Of a stretch of 22,410 nucleotides of DNA, positions 19,835 through 22,410 are shown piece after piece; the first letter of the stretch is position 1; each line of letters opens with the position of its first letter. Under the pieces are notes generated by a model. That model did no database searches and was not told where the DNA came from. It worked only from the letters and a program-made list of their open reading frames with translations. The DNA is taken from the NCBI GenBank assembly GCA_910584905.1, contig CAJUCQ010000038.1, positions 1 to 22,410 on the forward strand, written 5' to 3'. The position numbers and the translations under genes are program-made. This DNA comes from an uncultured Muribaculaceae bacterium (GTDB lineage: Bacteria > Bacteroidota > Bacteroidia > Bacteroidales > Muribaculaceae).

Positions 19835-20701
19835 TTACTGGTATAATTGGTTTGCCTTCCGGCTCGTTGCCTGTGCGAGGACCCACTTAACCGCGTCGGC
19901 CAGTCCGCCGAACTCGTCGATATATCCGGCGGCGACCGCCTCGTCTCCTGTGAACATCTCTCCACGGAATAACGGGAGTTCGGGGTCGTAGTCGATTCCG
20001 AGGTTACGCGCCACGGTTTCGGAAAACACTCTATGAACCTTTTCGGCGCGGGCCTTCAATAAAGATTCATCGTTGTTATCGACAAGGGCGCGTGTTTCCT
20101 TATTCTTCAGATCGGCGGTGTCGGGATATATTTCCCGGTAGTCTATGCCGTTCTGTCTGAAAAATTCTTTGAAGGAATAATGGGTTATTACAATGCCGAC
20201 ACTTCCTACCTCGCAAAGTGGCGAGGCTATAAATGTGTGGTCGCTTGCCGTGCCTAACCAGAAATGGGCTGAAGCCATGATGCCGGTTACTACGGTCGCG
20301 GTCGGCTTGGTGCAGTTCTCAATGGCGGCGGCCGCCATGTCGAGGTGTGACACCATTCCGCCAGGTCCGTCGACTACGAACACTATGCCACAAACATTCG
20401 GATTCAGTTCGACGGCCTCCACCTGCTTTATTACCCATTCCGATTCCCACGAATAAAGAACCCCGGTAAGGGTTATCACCGCGATAGAATCAACCGGAAG
20501 GGTGATGTCGTCAAGTTCGTACCACTTAGCCATGTAGGGCGTAGCAGTTGCCCTTATGGTGCATTTTTCCTTTGCGAGTTGTGCGGCGGCGGCTGCTATA
20601 TTACCGTTGATGATAGACGGTATGAGGAGCGACACAGTGTTTTCAAAATCGTGCCGCTGTATAGTCCAGTTATCGGAGAAAAATCGTTGTAGCCTGTTCA
20701 T
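19835..20701 (-). CDS. Prohead maturation protease, S49 (SppA/phage C-like) family
   Basis: A 288-residue serine protease of the ClpP/crotonase-fold S49 family, used to process scaffold and capsid during head maturation. Visible signatures are VFVVDGPGGMVSHLDMAAAA (107-126), the nucleophile region GIMASAHFWLGTASD with Ser144, GSVGIVITHYS (166-176), and the downstream DLKNKET with Lys199 or Lys201 as candidate general base. The start is ATG 20701; the in-frame extension to 20926 overlaps the upstream gene and has no conserved content. It lies 23 nt before the capsid gene, the standard pairing. Confidence 0.9.
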   Translation of the reverse strand: MNRLQRFFSDNWTIQRHDFENTVSLLIPSIINGNIAAAAAQLAKEKCTIRATATPYMAKWYELDDITLPVDSIAVITLTGVLYSWESEWVIKQVEAVELNPNVCGIVFVVDGPGGMVSHLDMAAAAIENCTKPTATVVTGIMASAHFWLGTASDHTFIASPLCEVGSVGIVITHYSFKEFFRQNGIDYREIYPDTADLKNKETRALVDNNDESLLKARAEKVHRVFSETVARNLGIDYDPELPLFRGEMFTGDEAVAAGYIDEFGGLADAVKWVLAQATSRKANQLYQ

Positions 20702-20753
20702 GCAGTTAATTTTGGTGCAAATTAACCACATATCGCAGGCACGTGGAAGGACT

Positions 20754-21161
20754 TTATTCAGCCAGAAAAGCGTCGGGTGCTGTGTCCTCGCCCTGAAGGG
20801 TAACGGTAAAAACGCCGCCATCGGTACCATAGTCGAGCGACAGGGGGAAATCAGGAGAACCGACCACCCTCTTTTTTCCGGATTCATCGACATAGGTTGC
20901 AATAAGCCTCGAAACCTTATAGCCATCGAGAAGGTCGGCGGTAATATCTGACACGTTGGAACGCTCGAAGGTGATTTTTTTCTTTACCACTCCGGACTCG
21001 GATGAGTTCGATAACTTAATCGAGCCTGGAACCGCCTCTGCGTCGTCGGCTTCTCCGAGCGTCATCATAACTACACGCGATTTGATCCGGGCGAATCTTG
21101 TCAACCGGGAGATTGGAATGATTTTAAGACTATGGCAAGTTGAAACGGTCGCGCAATCCAT
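20754..21161 (-). CDS. Unknown virion-region protein
   Basis: A 135-residue protein that is largely beta-stranded. It contains IKLSNSSESGVVKKKITFER, a LLDGYKVSRLIATYVDESGK segment and a C-terminal VFTVTLQGEDTAPDAFLAE. No family is recognised. An in-frame ATG near 21065 would give a shorter protein without the Cys-containing N-terminal 30 residues. It sits just before the head protease in the late operon and could be a minor virion or assembly factor. Confidence 0.55.
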   Translation of the reverse strand: MDCATVSTCHSLKIIPISRLTRFARIKSRVVMMTLGEADDAEAVPGSIKLSNSSESGVVKKKITFERSNVSDITADLLDGYKVSRLIATYVDESGKKRVVGSPDFPLSLDYGTDGGVFTVTLQGEDTAPDAFLAE

Positions 21162-21289
21162 ATTTAGGTTTATAAATTATTGAAAATCAAATACTCCGCA
21201 GTTTTCCGACACTTTTTCTACAAAAATACCCTCAAAAAAGGACAAATCAGTGTATTGGGTCGGGTAAAAAATACCTTACAAAAACGGCT

Positions 21290-21757
21290 TTATTTTCGGG
21301 TGTAGCTCCGCTTCTGCTTCCTTCTTAGTTTATCGCGCCACCTCTGGTAGTTCTTCAACAGAGCGTCCTCCGTAATTGATTCGATGGAATATTTTCGCAT
21401 GAACATAAAAACCGATTCTTTGAACTGAATCCCGTTAATATGCTTGTTCTCGTCCATGAGGTCGTGCAGCTCTGCCCACATCATAAGGCGCATTTTGTCG
21501 GCGAGAATCTTCTTCGCCCTATCTGACAGATAATTGAACGAAACCGGGTCTTTACCTTCTCGACGTTCTGGCAAAACAAATTCAAGATTCCCGGTGTCAA
21601 CGGGATTTGAGGCAGGGCGTTTCTGGAGAAGGTCGTAAATCAAGATATAAATATCGAGGGCCGATGGAAATCTGACGGCTCCGGCTTCGTGGTCGAAAAA
21701 TTTGCCCCTGATATATTCGGCCACGTGCGGTTCAACTACTGTTTTAATTGTCATCAT
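21290..21757 (-). CDS. First gene of the late operon, conserved Bacteroidales phage protein
   Basis: A 155-residue protein. Pieces include VEPHVAEYIRGKFF near the N-terminus, IYILIYDLLQKRP, an LEFVLPERREGKDP turn, a helical KMRLMMWAELHDLMDEN segment and a basic C-terminus (QRWRDKLRRKQKRSYTRK). I recall similar proteins at the head of structural gene clusters in Bacteroidales prophages, without a known function. The basic tail and helical make-up would fit nucleic-acid binding or a late-gene regulator. It is the first gene downstream of the late promoter, with a leader of about 25 nt. The gap after it (21162-21289) has an isolated TATTTTTG -7 match at 21228-21221 that may serve the next gene. 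Confidence 0.6.
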   Translation of the reverse strand: MMTIKTVVEPHVAEYIRGKFFDHEAGAVRFPSALDIYILIYDLLQKRPASNPVDTGNLEFVLPERREGKDPVSFNYLSDRAKKILADKMRLMMWAELHDLMDENKHINGIQFKESVFMFMRKYSIESITEDALLKNYQRWRDKLRRKQKRSYTRK

Positions 21758-21783
21758 GGTGTGGAGATTGATTTTTCAGACTG

Positions 21784-21815
21784 CAAATTTAAGAATAATT
21801 CTCTGTTTTACGGAA
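21784..21815 (-). promoter_or_regulatory. Late promoter for the structural operon
   Basis: The minus strand has TAAATTTG at 21791-21784 (perfect -7) with only a T-rich segment (TTTTCC) at the -33 distance. A weak -33 with an adjacent large inverted repeat is the usual layout of an activator-dependent promoter. The ATG at 21757 follows about 20-25 nt after the likely start site. Confidence 0.55.
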
Positions 21816-21817
21816 AA

Positions 21818-21858
21818 TTGCACCCTATTCAGATAAATTTTACCCGAATAGAGTGCAA
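21818..21858. promoter_or_regulatory. 41-bp inverted repeat upstream of the late promoter
   Basis: TTGCACCCTATTC (21818-21830) and GAATAGAGTGCAA (21846-21858) are inverted repeats with one mismatch in 13, centred about 50 nt upstream of the -7 element. Position and size suggest the binding site of a dimeric late-gene activator. Confidence 0.55.
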
Positions 21859-21873
21859 AATCATCGGAAATTT

Positions 21874-22119
21874 TTGTTACCGCGTTATTTGTTTCTAATT
21901 GCTTGCAGTTCAAAAAAGTATAGTCGATACAAACCGAAAAAACATTTTGTACCGCTACGCCGGAGTTTGTTACCCTTCCCCCTCTCCGACAGGTGTAACA
22001 AACCGAAAAATCTTTGTTACACCGATTGTTACCACTTTTGTTACGCCTTCCCCCTTTTCTTTATTACTTGATTTTTAATTTGTTATCATCTTTGCAAACA
22101 GTTCGTTACAAGGTAACAA
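21874..22119. repeat. Cluster of TTGTTAC motifs, partly iteron-like
   Basis: TTGTTAC occurs at 21874-21880, 21967-21973, 22014-22020, 22026-22032 and 22038-22044, and inverted as GTAACAA at 21995-22001 and 22113-22119. Near-copies lie at 22080-22086 and 22103-22109. Three copies are exactly 12 bp apart. A longer direct repeat beginning ACAAACCGAAAAA recurs near 21930 and 21999. No ORF in this stretch is convincing, so the region is regulatory or origin-like. Confidence 0.55.
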
Positions 22120-22185
22120 AAATTTCGTATAAAATTGGGAGGGGGTATGGGGTGAGGCAAGAAGGTCGCAAAGTACGCCGGGGCG

Positions 22186-22234
22186 AAAAGAAGGAGCCGG
22201 GCTGCCTCGCTTTGTCACGAGTTAGCCCGGCTCC
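22186..22234 (-). terminator. Leftward terminator insulating the control region
   Basis: On the minus strand GGAGCCGGGCT (22234-22224) pairs with AGCCCGGCTCC (22203-22193), an 11-bp GC-rich stem with a 20-nt loop, followed by UUCUUUU (22192-22186). It would stop leftward transcripts from beyond the right edge before the late promoter. On the plus strand no U-tract follows. Confidence 0.5.
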
Positions 22235-22292
22235 CGGCTCGAAATAGAATACCTTATGTCGGTGAGATTGATTCTATCCCGCTTAATTAAAA

Positions 22293-22389
22293 ACAATAGT
22301 TCGGTAAAATTTGCATATTCAATTGAATATCAATAAGATGCAGCAACAATTCAATATCAATGCAAACTATTGTGTATCAGTGCGATACA
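22293..22389. repeat. Dense palindrome/direct-repeat cluster at the right edge
   Basis: It contains ACAATAGTT (22293-22301) with its inverse AACTATTGT (22365-22373), TTTGCAT (22310-22316) with ATGCAAA (22360-22366), the palindrome ATATTCAATTGAATAT (22315-22330), the direct repeat AATTSAATATCAAT (22321-22334 and 22348-22361), and TGTATC-N5-GATACA (22373-22389). The cluster directly precedes an ATG at 22393. An operator region for an early gene or phage att arm sites are both possible. Confidence 0.45.
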
Positions 22390-22392
22390 GCT

Positions 22393-22410
22393 ATGCCTGC
22401 TCAAAAATTA
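22393..22410 (+). CDS. Possible start of a rightward gene (six codons visible)
   Basis: An ATG at 22393 opens MPAQKL to the window edge, directly after the palindrome cluster. The opposite orientation to the late operon would fit a divergent early or regulatory gene. Far too short to identify, and it may not be coding. Confidence 0.2.

Noticed and set aside
22063..22240. Possible rightward promoter (CATCTTTG at 22087-22094) driving a small RNA ending at the 22193-22234 hairpin
   Set aside because: The -7 has a mismatch, no -33 lies at the right distance, and the hairpin has no U-tract on the plus strand. Its U-rich tail is on the minus strand.
1..22410. tRNA genes, CRISPR arrays and rRNA
   Set aside because: I saw no cloverleaf-like sequence with a T-loop signature, no regularly spaced long repeats and no rRNA-like sequence. 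The 12-bp TTGTTAC spacing is too short for CRISPR.

Overview
The window reads as the late (structural, packaging and lysis) half of a tailed-phage or prophage genome from a Bacteroidales host. The host is inferred from three things. Several intergenic gaps carry the Bacteroidetes sigma-factor promoter signature (-7 TAnnTTTG, some with a TTTG about 20 nt upstream). Most genes lack Shine-Dalgarno sequences. The protein families (DUF5053, DUF2829/Tad2, the Bacteroidales-type packaging and head proteins) are typical of gut Bacteroidales phages. No integrase, transposase or replication gene is visible, so the lifestyle is not settled by this window.

Almost everything is transcribed right to left on the minus strand. 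The right edge (about 21.8-22.4 kb) is a gene-free control region. It holds a consensus late promoter with a 41-bp inverted repeat just upstream, an array of TTGTTAC motifs (three of them spaced exactly 12 bp), an insulating terminator, and a cluster of palindromes before a possible rightward gene. Reading leftward from there: two conserved unknown proteins, an S49 (SppA/ClpP-like) prohead protease, a long major capsid protein with an N-terminal scaffold-like region and C-terminal tandem repeats, and a tail-tube or decoration protein sharing that repeat.

An accessory block follows: a HigBA-type toxin-antitoxin pair, and a Tad2 (DUF2829) anti-Thoeris protein behind its own promoter and palindromic operator. 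Next come a helical 322-aa protein with a dnaX-like A_AAA_AAG frameshift site at its stop codon, an orphan beta-class DNA methyltransferase, a putative small terminase, a conserved packaging-adjacent protein and the large terminase. A second HigBA pair paralogous to the first and an independently transcribed secreted 'moron' protein follow.

From 9.2 to 2.0 kb lie a holin-like protein, a coiled-coil membrane protein, a probable unimolecular spanin, the portal, a single-HKD phospholipase-D-like protein, a putative head-tail connector, an unknown protein, a GH24 endolysin, and two proteins with the size and position of tail-completion proteins. The left edge is interrupted by a small opposite-strand cassette (a 41-aa ORF and DUF5053) and a membrane-protein gene with its own promoter. 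The beginning of another leftward operon then runs off the window.

The most unusual feature is a regulatory RNA architecture that occurs twice, in front of the gene at 118 and the gene at 9184, with unrelated primary sequence. A word (A1) lies at the predicted 5' end of the transcript. Its complement (A') sits in the loop of a large rho-independent-type terminator. A second copy of the word (A3) lies just after the U-tract, immediately before the AUG. This looks like a shared conditional-terminator switch for phage late genes. Other strong leads are the frameshift site, Tad2, the portal-adjacent PLD protein and the paired HigBA modules with a shared operator.
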